From Thermothelomyces thermophilus ATCC 42464 (taxonomy: Eukaryota; Ascomycota; Sordariomycetes; Sordariales; Chaetomiaceae), in contig NC_016478.1 of NCBI RefSeq assembly GCF_000226095.1, positions 1,726,001 to 1,790,000 of the forward strand: DNA of 64,000 bases, read 5' to 3'. Positions 39,229 through 52,800 of the stretch are shown one piece after another. Both the position numbers and the translations under genes were made by a program. The notes below the pieces were generated by a model that worked only from the letters and a program-made list of their open reading frames with translations, did no database searches and was not told where the DNA came from. Numbering within the stretch: position 1 is the first letter of the stretch; the number at the start of each line of letters is the position of its first letter.

Positions 39229-42200
39229 GCGTCCCGCGAAGGGGCGGGAGCAAAAACCAAAAAGCTCTCTCTCGCCGCTCTTCTACCCGCGTCCTCTTTC
39301 TCCCTGTCTCTGTGTCTTAAAAAGTCTGTTGTTTTTTGTTCCTGTACGTGTGTGATTCGTTCGTGGTAGCAGTTCAGGGTCGAGAGAGAATTAAAAAAAC
39401 AGCAAGGGGTGGAGAGATTGGTTGTTGTCGGGAGCTAGAAGTGGTTTGAGGAAAGGGTTGATTTGAAAATGCCGGTTATAATGAATCGGAGGTTGCAAAC
39501 GCTTATAGAACGCCTTTTTTTTCTTTTTTGTGGGGGGGGGGGTTACATAGACATTCTTCCTCTGTTTCTCAATCGCATGTGGTTCTAGGGAGCGGAAAAG
39601 GCTGGAGTTGGGCAGGGGAAGGATAGGTTGAATGGTTCATTGATATCACGATATATGGGGGTCTTTGTTTACCTTAGGTCAGTGTTGGCTTGTTTGGCAT
39701 TGGTTGGGGAAAATATTGGTTTACGAGACTTGGTACCCGTTGCGGGCGTTGTCGTGCGCTGTTTTCTCTTTCATACTTCTTCGTTCTCCTCTTCGATATC
39801 TTGTTTCTCGTTATATGCGTGTTTTTTTCCCCCTCTTCCCTTTTCCTTTCCTTCCTGTTTTTCTCTTCTTCCTGGGCCTTTGTTTTGGCGTGCGCATAAG
39901 GCGTGTCTATCACGACTCTATGGCTTACAAAGGGGGAAGGAAGATGCAGGATACCCATCACGAGATTTTTGTTTCAGAAAAAAAGAAGTCGTGCGGAGGG
40001 GCATGTCTATATAGATTCAGCGTATGAATGGAATCGGGCTGTGCCAGCCGTTGCGGCACTGTTTGTCCTCCCAAGTCGAGCCAAACCAGCCGTATGTCTC
40101 CTACGCGTGCTGCTGGATAGGTAGGCATGGACGACGCTGGCAGAATTTGGGGAGGTGGCTTTTAGAGTGCGCCAGGAGGAACAAGCAAGATGGACCACCA
40201 TGCGGCGAACCTAATGTCGATACATGTGGTCGACCTCTTGTGAGCTACAGATGAAGCCGTCACGCTGTGGTGGGTGGGTTTACTTGGCCAGTCTCTACAG
40301 ATTTGGCTTTTCATACCAAGACACCACCCTTCCCCCCCTTTTCCCCCTGGCGATCCTGGAACCCAGTCCACCCCCGAAAGCAGCTGCTTCATTTCCAAGA
40401 GCTCTCCGCTTAGGCGCTTATGGAGACAAGAGACAAGAGACACGCGTCAGGACCGCGACTACACAGTCTAGTGCCTTATTAGTGCCATGTTCAAGTGTCC
40501 AAAAGTATGTACTTGGTACGTACTCCTCTTGGACACCGCCATGGGCATCGGCTTGCCTGCTCTGCTTGCACTGTCCAGCGAGCCGCCTCCGGCAAGCAGG
40601 CCTCAGACAGTTCAACTTGGCAACCACGGGAGCCAAGATCAGAGAGGTTAGAGAGTGTATATATGTACATACGGTACAAGTAGGCAGCACAACCGCCAAG
40701 GTTCTAAGCAGTGTACCTGTCGTTGGTCTTGCTTAGCAAAGGAGAAGCAAGCAAGGTCTGCGTGTGCTGACCAGTCAGTCGGCGTTCTGCTTTCACGCAC
40801 TTCGCTTCCCTAGCGCCAGCGTTGCAATAAATCGTAGTTCGATCCTGATTCCAATCAGGCTCTCTCATCAGGTCTAGACTTTGGGGATCTAGCAGTAGAG
40901 TATCGAAAACAGACATTGTCGCCCCTCAATTACGGATACTGCGTAATGAACTGCGGCGGTGCGATCCACACAACGAACCGTGCAGGGCAATGCTTGATGT
41001 AACCTAGCGAGTCGGCGATCAGAGGAACTGACTCGGGGATTCGTCTGCCGACGTTAACTTCACAAACGCCAGCCTTGACATTTGATCAGAGGGTACTGCT
41101 GGGAAGGATACAGAGTTTGGTCTCTCCGTATGTTCCCCGCCAGATCAACCCTGTGACTATCGAGTCGAGGCTACAGGCAAAGAAGAGCAAAGTGTCCAGG
41201 TGAGTTACCGAGTTTCCGGAGGCGACTCCGTCAGCCACAAACAAGTGAGAATATGAAGGACCGCGCTGTCTTAGCAACGTAGTGTAAGACCACCAAAAAG
41301 GGTTCGATTATTGGTGATTGTTAGTTTCGGAGGAGGACCAAAAACGGGCGGTCCCTGACATCTCGCCCCAGCACGGCGCCGTCGCTTGTGCGGCAGATGA
41401 AGACTGTTTGAGCTGGCCAAATCCAGTGTCCTTCTCTTCTCGAAACCCCGCAGACGAAGCGAGCTACTGAATGGATGCAACCGACGGGATCCGGTGAATC
41501 CTGTTAAAGGATAACCATCCCGGGTTAGAGTATCGACACTCCACCTCGAGTCTGCCAACACCGGGCACAGGCTCGCGCCAGGCACAACTCCCAAGAAGGA
41601 GGCTTCCCATGCTCTTACTCCGTACTGTACCACAGGTAGCTGAAAGAGAGGGCTGGGGGGTTGAAGAGCACGTAACCCTCTCTGCATGTGCGACTCTAGA
41701 CAACCTTGCCCTAGGAACGCTCCGTTACTCACTGGCGCGCCCCCCTACACCCTCGTACAGAAGGAAATAGGGTACACGTGTGTTTGTTCGAGAAGGCTCA
41801 CTAGGTACCCCAATCACAGGTGGACGGTTATTACTCGTAACCTGGCATGCTTACCCCAAGTCACTCCCAATCAGCGGCGTGTGGCGGTATCTGAAACGCC
41901 GAGTTGACAGCGATGTCGATCAATGATTTGGTGTCGACGGCAAGCTCCGACATTGGGTACCATACTTCGGGTCGGAAAATACACCGTCGCCTGGTGGTCT
42001 CGGTCGCCGTTAGGTTTTTTTTTTTTTTTTTTTGCCTTCACTATCCCACAGTGAGCGTCAGCTATAAAAAAATACAAAATCCCATGATTCACTTTCAAGG
42101 ACCCGGATGTCGGGTCGCACTGATCCGATGAGCAGGCTCTAACGGAGATCACAGGGTACTCTTACCTAGAGGGGGTAAGCCATACTGGTCCGCAAAGCTG

Positions 42201-45200
42201 TTTCCCTCGTCCGCTGTAATTACAAGTAAGCCGTCTGATCGCGCCGCTAGAGCCCGGTTTACTGCGTACAGGAAAGATCATCGCAGGGATAAACCTGTAA
42301 GGGAAAGAATCGGTATATGTGCGTATGTATGTACGGTACATACATACATACATACACGTCAGTACTGTGTTCTGGGTCGGGGCCGCCGCCGCTCCGGACC
42401 TCTTCCCTCCGGTAGGGGCAACAGAAGAAGACGGAAAAAAATCCGAGTCTCGGCCCGCACTCCTATGTAGAATCTGGTATGACCCTCGCCCGGCACCGAG
42501 AGAGCGCATGCAGCCAGCGTAACATCGGCTCGATCGGTTTCCGCAAGAATTACTCAGTAGAGCAGTGGTCTCGTTTCAGGTTCTCGTCAAGGGACCCAAG
42601 TCTAGCGTAACAAGGGTCCTTGGTGCCTGCTGTGTTAGACTGCGTGCATACAGTATGTAAATACGGACGTAAATACATACCGGCCGGCATTAGTGCTGTG
42701 AAGTGTGATTCCGCCACATCCCGCGGGAGAACGCCGAGGAGGCGCGTATGTAGAATGCTCAGATAGTGACAAGGCACGCTCGGGACGTTCCCGGTTCATC
42801 ACACATTTGTTGAACATCTCGTATGCACCTACTGTAGTCGGCTTCTACTGCTTGCGGCGGGCCCTGTGGACGGCATCCCGAGCGCAGTAATAACAAAGAG
42901 TGCGTTCTGATACTTCTATGTATGTACTTGTCAGCACATGTTTAACAGGCAATTTAGCAGGTGGTGCCTACTGTTCATTGGTAGAAGTGTGAGATGCCAG
43001 CAGCCTAGAGGCCCAGTGCTGCTGTACAGTTGAGAGCGAGACATGATGATTTGAGTCGTGATGAAATGCTATGTGACGGTTTGACCAGGAGCTCCATTAG
43101 ATACAAAGCCTTGGTGTGCGGCAGGTTTACTGAGCTGCTGCTGCGTCTCTGAATGACGAACTTAGCTCGCAAGCAAGGCAAGACTAGGAGCTGGCTTCTT
43201 CTCGAATCATTACGTACAATCGTACAATGCTTCATTGTCCAACTCCGAAACAAAAAGCGTGGCCAGAGGGCTGAGTAGGTGGCTATAACGAGAGACTGGT
43301 AATAGGTAAGGTGCTGGCTCATGAAAGAGCTTTCGTCTGCATCAGATCAGCCTCGGATCGTTCCGCAGTGTTAAAGGCTCGTATGGCTAAACCTGGACCA
43401 AGTACCACGTCTGGGTCGGACGAGAGCCAGACGAAGTCGACCTGTCCCGTCAAAAGTGGCAGGGTCCGCCTTTCGCCTCGTTCCAGATGAAGAGTGCAAG
43501 TGGCCATTTGTCCAGGTAAGCTTTCTTATACCATGTAGTCGTCCTGGTTGGTAGTTGCGGGGTGATCCATCCGACGTCTCCTGAGTGGTGCAGAAATGTG
43601 AATGCACATCCTTCGCCGTGCCACGAGCCCGCGTTAGCCGTGGGAGCCTTCCGGAGGTTTACACAAGACCGGGCTGCCCAGATTGCAGTCTTGCAGAGCT
43701 GCTGGGTGCGCCTTTTTACAGAGCTTGATGCTCTGGGGACTTACGCCTAGAGCTGGTCGGCAGCATGCACGCTGCGGCTTCTCGGGCGATAGACCCTGGC
43801 ATGCGGCCGCGCTCGCCAGCAGCTGGGTTGCGTATATCGTCTTGCGGGGTGATTGGCGCGGCGGATATTCCCTTTTAGGAACAGGTAGGCATCACACCCT
43901 TGGAAACGGCGCTCAGGAACGGGTTGCTGAGGATTGGCAGAGTGGAACGCAACGAGTGCGTGTCAATCGACAGCTAGATGATCCGCCTAGTGTAGTAGCA
44001 GAGTAGTGATGTGCCGACGAGGGTCTGATGCAGGCTTTGCACCTGCAGTGCCTCGGGTACTCGAAGTGCTGCTGGCATGTCCCGAGGGATGTTCTCTCTT
44101 CTCGCAACCTGCTTGAAAATTCATATTAGCGCCCAACACGACCCAGACGGCGTACGCTTTCAGATCGCAATAAGCACATCAAATGTCACTGTGATTGCGC
44201 GTACCAACATGATGATCATATTCCCCTCTCTCTCATCTGTTCTTGACCGTCAGAGCGTGAACGCGCGGCGTTTTAGAAGCGTAGGATGGGTCGGAGACAC
44301 GAGGAGATAGTATGTTAGTATTACTGTAGGAAGGTACCTGGCTGTTGTTAGTTCATGTCACTACTGTTGAACCTGACTTTTTCGGTTGCAACTAGGCAGC
44401 ATGGCATCGGAGATTCGGGTTTGTAGCCAGACTTCAGAATTTGAGGCCGTATCGGCTCGCCAACACTAGAGAAGGAAGGAGCTTGTCGACCCTGTAAGGT
44501 GAGGGGGCTATGACATACGATTGCATCAGCCCCAGCTCACCTCCAGCGTCAAAATTCCTCGTCCAGTGACCTTATCCGGTTCTCACTTACCCTACGAGAC
44601 GAAGCTCACCAGTTCGGTTGGTGCTCGTATCGGTTGTCAACGGGAGAGGTAGCAGCCGCGACACTGGAGGCAGTGTGCTGCCAGATGCGGAGGAAGACTG
44701 CAACGTAGTAAAACAATAGGTGTGACAATGGGATGAAAGAGTTACTGAACCTAGTCTAAGCAGGCCGCGGGCGTTTTGGCCTTCGCTCCGAATTTGCAAA
44801 GGAAACAGACCTGAAGCGGTTGATGAGACGAATTGTGTTCGGTTTCCAACGTGGAGGCTACTCAAAACGACTTGGTTAAACGCGAGAAGTCATGGAAACC
44901 GAGCACCTGATGGGTATTACGGTCCATCTATGACGACTCGGAGTCTGGACAAGGACAGAGGTCTCAAACTCATAGATAGACCACCTCCACCAAGTTACTT
45001 CCCAGGCAGCCAGTACCTAGGAACCTTCCACGTTGCTTTCCCCCTCATTCCTGCCCCTAAATAAGGTTCTTGAGAGGGACCGTATGTACACTACATACTT
45101 GTAGTCAGACGTAATACGCATAACTTGGATCTCATTGGCTGCGGGGTGCCTGGGCCGCGGGAGGTATGTACCTTCCCAAATGTCACCCGCCTGCACGGTC

Positions 45201-48200
45201 TGCTCGCTTGAGAAATAAACTCGCTTTTGTTTCTGGAATCCACAAAATCCCAGTTCTGGTCCAGCAGCACACCTAAACATGAATCCGTTCCGAACTTTTT
45301 CGCTGTCTTAAATCGTTTGTTATAGCCAAGTGCCGGAGGCTACTTTTAAGCACATATTACACTACAAGACCTTACGGAGTATTTCAACCCACAAAAACTG
45401 TCTTTGGACTCGGTTGGTAGCTCCAGTCTGCCTCTCTCCGGATCCGGCGCCACGACGGCTCAACTGATCCGGTGGGAATACTGTGTAATGACATTGCCCC
45501 CGCAGCAGCCTCGCCTAAACAGAGATGCACGTACCGAAACCATCGACGATTCGAGGCGAGGCCCGAGCATGTCCGGTGCCCTAATACAACGTTTGAGCAC
45601 TAAATCTTCAGCCAAGGCATGGTTGAGTTCTCAGTATCCACCCCGATCCTCTTCGCCTTGAGCAGACTTATCAGCGCTTCATGTTTACCCGCCTCACTAC
45701 GCACCATGCGACACCATCACATACGGTACCATGTGGCAAGGACTCGGTGGTTGGCCGAAGTATCTTTGTCCTCGCTGTTGTCGCGCCGCCCCTCGCACGA
45801 GCACATGTTTGCAATGAGGCTTCATAGCATAAGATCAACGGCTCAACACAGTTGCTGCACCTACGCTTTCCGGTCCCGAACCTCGGTACTGCACGGTCAT
45901 AGACGTACATGCACCATCACCCTGTCCTTCCCAGCAACCAACCCGGACGTATAGCCTAACACTTGCCCCCAAGACACCTTGTGCTTCGTCTTTACGGTGC
46001 GCCGCCGATGAGGTTCCTGGCAAAACACAACCTGAACGGCACCAGGCGGCATTGGTGCCCCATGACAGTCGCAGAGATATCAGCACGCACCCCACTGTCC
46101 GCCACATGTCTGCGTACACCGAGTTACACAGCGATTTCCTCTTCGGGAACTCAGTTCAGCCAGGCGTCTCCCCACCTTCATTACCCGCCGCTCACCCTTG
46201 TTAGGTCCCCTCAGCTGCACCTGGACTCAAACGGTCGTGCTTGGCTGTAAGGTGTACCAACATCAAATGCTTTGTGACGTCGGGCTTATTGTTCTTCCCC
46301 TTGGCTAGTTTACCGGCCATCAATGCCTTGCATCTGGGTCAATGTCTCGGCGAGGTATTCAGCAAGTTCTAGTGAACCTGAACCATATATTCTGGTGGCG
46401 GTCGCATTACTAGGAAAAAGAATTCCGCTCACCCATTTCGCTGATGGGGGAATGAACCTGAGTTTATGAACCTGCATAGACCAACGCCAAACCTTTGAAG
46501 TATAAGAAAGGGGGGGGGGGAGGTTTTCTGTTGCTGATCTTGGATGGCCCTCTGGCGTCTCGTTATTTCCACCCCTCCGTCTACAACAAGTTCGCAATCT
46601 TGGAGTTGATTCGCCGACCAACCCCGGTCATCGATCGCGGATCTGCCCTGTACTTTACCTCTCAGTTCGCCCCCCTGACACCGGCCCTAGGATATGTTAC
46701 AGCCTAAGATCCACACCTGGAACAAGTGGCCAGGGCCCGGAACGGCGTGCTAAAAACAGTCAACACATTTTCTGCACCTCGCTCGTCTTAGCCAAAAGCA
46801 GCAGCCAGCCATGGCAGCCGTGCCGCTGGTGAAGACTCCGGGCAGCACAGCTCATCCTGCTTTCACGCAATAGCGTTCCGAGTAGTGTACGGAATACATG
46901 TGTGTATGTACACTAGGTATGTGCATAGGTATGTACGTACATAGGTACATACACCACTTGCGCGGAGTACACCCTTACGAGCATGAGACAGCTGCACTAG
47001 TGTGCTGGGCATGGCTTGCGTTTTCAGCACTCCCCTGCTTGTTACTATTCACCAGATCCCTGGGTTCATCTTGGCATAGCCCTGGGACCATGCATCTCGA
47101 GTCCTTTTTGGCCTGGCAAGCTCCTTCCCGCGGTCCTCTTCGATGCGACCGGCTCGTTCGATCCTGAGCATTTTCACGGTATTGCTTACACTATTCCGCA
47201 ATCCTGGTGAACCGTCTCGCTGCTCGAGCCCCCCTTCCCCTCCCCATCTCCCCAAAGACCCTTGCGTCAATCTGTTCCGATACGCGCTGTTTCCAAATGG
47301 GATAACAAGCCCAAGCTACTCCGGACGCCCTCTTTTGCTCCACATTGTTTCCGCTTGCTTGCTTGCCTAAACGGTATTTTCCATCAAGCTCGTTTAGAGT
47401 ACGCAGTACAATATTGTTGGCTTTCCCACCCCTCCTACGAGTGTACAACCCCCTCCCCCCCACCTCCCCCCCCCCCCACGGTCTCGACTTGCAACTCCGT
47501 GGCCGTGCCGTGACTGTACATTCTATGTACCTTTGTATACTTGTGGGAAATATTAGGAGCCCACCTCGTCCGAACTCTCGCGGCTTCCCCGATACATTAC
47601 TGCATACTTACATACCGCAGTACAGCACGCTAGTGCGGGTGGAAGGTTTACACTAGAGATCGGGAAGGACAAGGAACAGGGAGCCAGGGTCACCCTCGCC
47701 TCTCCCGCTTGACACCAACGCCGCCCGGAGCTTTTAGTAGACCTGCACCGTTGCTGCGTCTCTGTCCTTGGACATCCTGCTCGCCGACCGGCTGCCCCCC
47801 GCTTTTTCCGTGGCCTTTTTTTTCCCTACCAGTGCTTGGGCAGAAGAACACTTATATAATTCCTTTGCAGCGCGCCAATGGCCAAATTAGGGTGGGCTCC
47901 GTCATAGTACCACTTCCTCTCGACGTTTCATCACCACGCGCCCCGCCTGCTACCCTCTTTGCTACCATTGCCGGGGCTCTTCGCCATATCCAACTTACTG
48001 TACCCAGTTCATCAAGAAGGTCGCTTCCACCTCTTGTTCACTTTGCCTCCCCATCTCCTTCCTCTCTTTGAACACCATACAAAGACCCGCCTCGTCACTC
48101 ATCTTCCTTTACCCTCCTCCCCTTCGTTCTACCAACGAGGACCCCAACCCGCCTCCACCATCCCATCCTACCTCACATCTCCTTCCCGGCCCGTCTCGTC

Positions 48201-48216
48201 AGTTTGCACGAGGAGG
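39229..48216. other. 9-kb gene-free region
   Basis: The first ~700 bp should be the 3' UTR of the second hybrid kinase. The last ~500 bp is a pyrimidine-rich leader of the next gene. Between about 40000 and 47600 I see only short ORFs without family content, homopolymer runs (T-rich at 42016-42033), GTAT/ATAC inverted repeats (42323-42347) and dispersed TACGGAGTA-type words. Neither a transposase nor an RNA gene is recognisable. Confidence 0.6.
42323..42347. repeat. Inverted repeat GTATGTATGTAC / GTACATACATAC with 1-nt spacer
   Basis: Two perfect 12-nt arms flank a single G. Further ATAC units continue on the right. This is the same vocabulary as the palindrome at 32040-32067. Confidence 0.85.
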
Positions 48217-49799
48217 ATGCTTACCATCAACAACCCAGTACAGTACGGCTACCAGCCTGTCCATGATTTACCAACCCCGCCGAGCACATCTCGTCCTTCT
48301 CCCCCCCTGATACATCTGGATCAGGGCCAGAAGCCGCCGCCGACCGGTTCCGGGGGCATCAATCTGTCTGACCAGCCCATGTCGGCGCCTCACCGCGGCT
48401 TGCCCCCGCCGGCGGCTCTGCCTCCAGTCCAACCACCCCCCGGATCCGGACCTTCGCACCCCCCTCCCAGCTTGTCCGCCGGCCAAACCGTCTCGCCTCC
48501 TTCGGCATCGCAAAGTCAGACGCTGGGGCAGCTCCCACCCGCTCCGAGCTGGCATGACGAATCGATGAGGGCTTGGCTTGCGGCCAAGACGGAGGAGGAC
48601 AAGAGGAGGCAGGAAGAGGAGAAGACACGACAGGAGGGCTACCGCCTCGAGCAGCGGAGGATCGAGCACGAGATGCTGAGGACCTCTCTGCAAGGAGGGA
48701 TACCGCCACCCCTGGTGCCGGTAGTCTTCGCAGGCATGGGCGGCGGAGCTCTTTCGCCTGCGGCCCTGGACTGGGCGCAGCAGTTTATGGCCTCGCATGC
48801 TCCACTGCAACACCCGCCTGCACTGATGCCGCCTGGGGCCATGTCCTCGGAGCATCCGAGACGAGACTCGCAGACTCACCCGTACGGACAGTACCCGGCG
48901 CCTGGCGGTGGTGGCGTTCCATCCACTCCGGGTTCGGCGCAAGGAGTCCCGGGCGGATACACGTCGGGGTATCCTGGTTCCCCGACGAGGCCGAGAGGGC
49001 TGAGCATGCCTGGAGCAATGGCGGGACGTCCGCTTGCCGGCGCCAGTGCGAACCTGTCGAACTTGAACACCAACATTCCCAGCGTATCGGGCCACCAGCC
49101 AGGGCTCACGCAGTCTCAGCCGCAACCGCAACCGCAGCAGCAGCAGCAGCAGCAGGAAGCACAACGGTCACCGTCCATCTACTTCCACCACTGGCAGCCT
49201 CCGACAACGCAGGCGGGGGGAGGACGGGGCGGGGCGGAACAGCCCGCCACGCCCTCAGGTTCGTCCAAAAGCAAATCGCGCTCCTGATGGCTCTGGGGTG
49301 CGCGGGAGCTAACTGGATGTGTTCTTTCTTTTCCTTGTCACGCAAATAGGGGAATCTCCACGGAAACGAAAAGCACCAGGGCCCCAGCAGCCAGCGCCAC
49401 CGCCATCGACGACGACGCATCGGCATCGATCGCCACCCTTCTTGCAAGCCACGAGGCTCTCCAACCCACCGCCCGGGCGGAGGCGAGGACATTCGCGGCA
49501 GCGAAGCGATTTGGGGTTGTACCGGTCCGGTGCTGGCAGGGGGCGTGGAGAGATGTCTGACCCCGGGCGAGAATCGTCGCCGATGCACACGTCAGGGACG
49601 GACTCTGCGCGGGACGGCGGCAACCCGCCATCGTCGGCGCCGCAGCAAACCCAGGTGCTACAGCCTGCGTCCGCGCCAGCGCAGGCGCCGTCTGGGCCGC
49701 GGACTGGGGCACACTCGGTCTCATCCCTCCTGTCGGAGGACCCGCAGTCTCCCCGGGCGACGGCGCGCAACTTTGCATCAGGGACACATTGGGAAGCAC

Positions 49800-49845
<46 letters not shown>

Positions 49846-49849
49846 ATAG
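48217..49849 (+). CDS. Low-complexity coiled-coil fungal protein with C-terminal polyQ (possibly RfeG-like regulator)
   Basis: Exons 48217-49258 and 49350-49849 encode 513 aa. The 91-nt intron has a GTTCGT donor, a GCTAAC branch-like site and a CAAATAG acceptor. The join restores TPSGESPRKRKAPG. The start MLTINNPVQYGYQ is the first in-frame ATG. Features are a Pro/Ser-rich N-terminus, a charged coiled-coil-prone segment of about 50 residues (SMRAWLAAKTEEDKRRQEEE and onward), a hydrophobic patch (GGIPPPLVPVVFAGMGGG), a Gln-rich stretch, SPSIYFHHWQPP, a basic nuclear-signal-like SPRKRK, and a terminal run of 15 Gln. I recall a similar central block in fungal proteins labelled RfeG transcription factor, but this is from memory and uncertain. 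No DNA-binding domain is visible. The conserved-looking central block and clean splice argue it is a real gene. Confidence 0.78.
49802..49846 (+). repeat. (CAG)13(CAA)2 coding repeat at a gene's 3' end
   Basis: Thirteen uninterrupted CAG codons and two CAA codons run directly into the TAG stop of the low-complexity coiled-coil gene, encoding 15 C-terminal Gln. Confidence 0.9.
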
Positions 49850-52800
49850 CACTACCAGTACCAGCACCGTCGCCTCAGTGACTCAGATCGAGCCAGCGCA
49901 TCATCCGGCGAGAGCGAGCAGGACGGGAGCGGCCGTCATCACCGCGGGTTGTGGGAGAGGGAACCCCTGGGCGTGTGTGATACACTCCACGTATTCCCCT
50001 GAACATCCACAGTACACACTACTACACTAAGTGTAGGCACAATGGTGGAGCCAAGGGATCAACAGCCACGCGGCCGGGTGTGATGACCACACGAACCTTA
50101 ATCTCATCGTTGTTTCAGCCTCGCCGGGGCCCCTCTAGTGTACTCCCCCGGTGCCAAACCCTTTGCGGCTTGGATCCGATTGCAGCAATCAGAGGGGGGA
50201 GGCTGGTGAAGGAATACGACTGGGCACGAGGAACGCAGGGGGTTAGGGGAGGACCAGGGGGGAATGGGGAAAGGTTCCTGGAAATGGAACAGTGCCCAGG
50301 AACCCCCCGGACAAAAGCGGGACTTTTACACTAGTCCCGATACGACGCAACAAACCCTGCCACCCCGACAATGCAAGACAACGACAACAACAACAACGAC
50401 GCACTCCACCTGCCGAGCGGGCGGGCGCGCGGTTCCCACGCTGCGCAACAAATGGACAACCACGGCACCCACGCACACGCGTGTGTTGCGCTGCGCTCCT
50501 ACAAGTACTGTACTTTGTACATACAGACAAACAAAACAATCCGGAGGGGCTTCGTCACAGACACGCCGTGTCCCCGGGGCATTTTCCCGATCCGTCGAGT
50601 CATTGCGGGCGTTCGACGACTTCTGCAGGTACTTGAGCGGATCGTTTCGATGGCGTGCTCTGTTTTCTTTCGACTCTGTTTTCTGTCTCAGGTTTGGACA
50701 CCTTTGTCTCTTCTTTTTATATCCTTGTTGCTTCCAGTGGCTATTGATTTGTGTTATTTATCTCTTGTTTTTTTCTTTCTTCTGCTCCTTCTTCTTCTGG
50801 CCCCATTTGTATATTCGCCATGTATATTTACGGTTTGTATTACACATGCTTTGTTGATTTTCTATATTTGTGTATTATTGTGCTTTTGACTGCAGGTTCA
50901 AAACAGTGGCTGTCTTGTGTTCTGGCTATGTAAACTTGCGTCGTGAATACACACAGCAAGCTTATTTGTACAGTACGGAACTGGTGGCAGGGAAAAGTGT
51001 GTACATACCTATCTAGGTACCTACATAGTACATACGTGCGTAGTGGACGGTGCACGTGTTGACTTTACAAGTATCTCTCTCTTGCCGATTTGGTCGAGTT
51101 TGGTGAACCAAGGCAAGTGTGCGATCGCACAAGATTTCTCGGACAGGTAAGGTGCGAGCTACAGGGACCACGAATTGGGTGCCGTTAGTGTACCACAGTA
51201 GTCTCAGTCTGGGTTGACTGAGGCTCGGGTTCCCGAATCGCCAGGACTGGGTGATAGGGCCGGTGAGAGCACAGGCCCTAGGGCCTGCTACAGTACCAAA
51301 TGTAGGTACAGTACAGTACGGAGTACATACATACCTTACGTAGGTAACTACTCCGTACAGTACATGCACTCCATACTGCTGCACTTGGTTTGCATATTAC
51401 ACGAAATACTTCTGTGTCGAGACACAGAAGGCCGAACTGTTTACTAGTACACTCATGGAATGAGCGGCCTGAAACAGAGACAAGATTTCCATCCGGCAAG
51501 TTGGAACGCAGATGCACTAAAACATCTAAATTGTGTGAAACCCACAAAGCGGCTTGCCGAGTAGGATAACCACGGATACGATGTAGGGCTGTTGCCTCGG
51601 TTCGTAGTACCCAACCGGCAGTGTGATACCTGTGAAACGCCGGAAGGTACGAAGTACAGTACTACCCAGCATTTGAATGTATAGGCAAGTGGGTATGTTC
51701 TATAGGGCAGTGACTACCTAGACGAGCTTCTCTTTTTTGCCTGCTCTATCGATCATGATACCATAAGAAAGATGGAAATTATTCTATCCATTTTTTTTAT
51801 CAGCGCACAAATTGCTCCGCAAGTTGCGCGCCAGCTCTCCTTCCCAAGTCGAGATGGCCTAAAAGTGGAGGTGGCCGCAAACTTGCGCACACCCTCTCCA
51901 CCATGAGCTCCTGCAATTCAGCAGCCCCCCCGCCTTTAGCAAGCTCGCTCGCACGAGCCTGATCTTGCAAGACGTGACTGATGGTCTGTATGTACTGTAC
52001 CTACCTACCCATGTATATACAGTGCTGTACGGATCACTTCCATCCCTTACGCAGACTTTTAGTGTGGCGTGCGTAGGGAGGAGTGTTGTATTTGCGCGGC
52101 GATCCTCAAACTGCCCGCTGGCCTCTTTCCCTTTTCGATCAGGCACACCTCCCTAAATAGCAGCAAACTGAGAGCAGAAGCAAGGACTAGCGCAGTCAGT
52201 CAAGCCATGATGAGGAACGGGCGTAGTGTACTCCGCACACTAATGTAGTGTCGACTCTTTTTTGTCGGTCGATCAACCGAAGATTGGCGGGCGCTTGTCA
52301 ACCGCCGCGGGGTCTTGTCGCCATTGCCAAAAAGGGCAATTGATGAACAGGCACCCCCCCCCCCCCCCAAACAAAGACTTGAGAGGTTGTGAGAGCACTC
52401 TGCGGCTTGTTTCCCAGTCCCTCCCTCTCCCGAAAGACCAAGGCGGGACGCGCCCGATGGAACACGGTCGGCAGCTGGAGAGCCTCTCCCAAGACACGCA
52501 AGAGTCAAAGCACCTGCAGGGCCGACGCAGCTTAGGCGCCGGGACGGCGCTTAAGTGTAAGTGGCCGACTCTGTCTGCAGGTAATTCAAGCGAATCGTCG
52601 CATTCGTCTAGTTTTGAGTTTTGACACGAGCAGGCCGACCCGTTTCGTCGGTTACGGGTTGGGGGAGCAAAATGGCACGGATTACGCAGTACGGATTACA
52701 GTACTACTAGTGTATGTACACTACGCGACAAGGCTTGGTGCGCACGTTGTTAAGTCGCTCACCATGCAAGTACAGCACTAGAGATTTCTCAAAATGGACA

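Noticed and set aside
41285-41320. GGTTCGA-like tRNA B box
   Set aside because: No matching A box, acceptor stem or anticodon arm could be assembled around it.
47458-47480. Possible assembly gap or artefact at poly-C runs
   Set aside because: Similar G/C homopolymers occur at several places (2116, 10918, 52351, 56271) in otherwise normal sequence. Sequencing error cannot be judged without reads.
40000-47600. CRISPR-like or transposon terminal repeats
   Set aside because: The repeats seen are short dispersed words and microsatellites without regular spacing, terminal inverted repeats or transposase coding sequence.
47959-48216. N-terminal extension of the polyQ coiled-coil protein
   Set aside because: The frame is open but begins at TTG. 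The first in-frame ATG is 48217, and the upstream sequence looks like a pyrimidine-rich leader.
50640-50930. Hydrophobic 170-codon frame in T-rich DNA
   Set aside because: The hydrophobicity follows from T-rich composition. There is no conserved motif or plausible intron/exon context.
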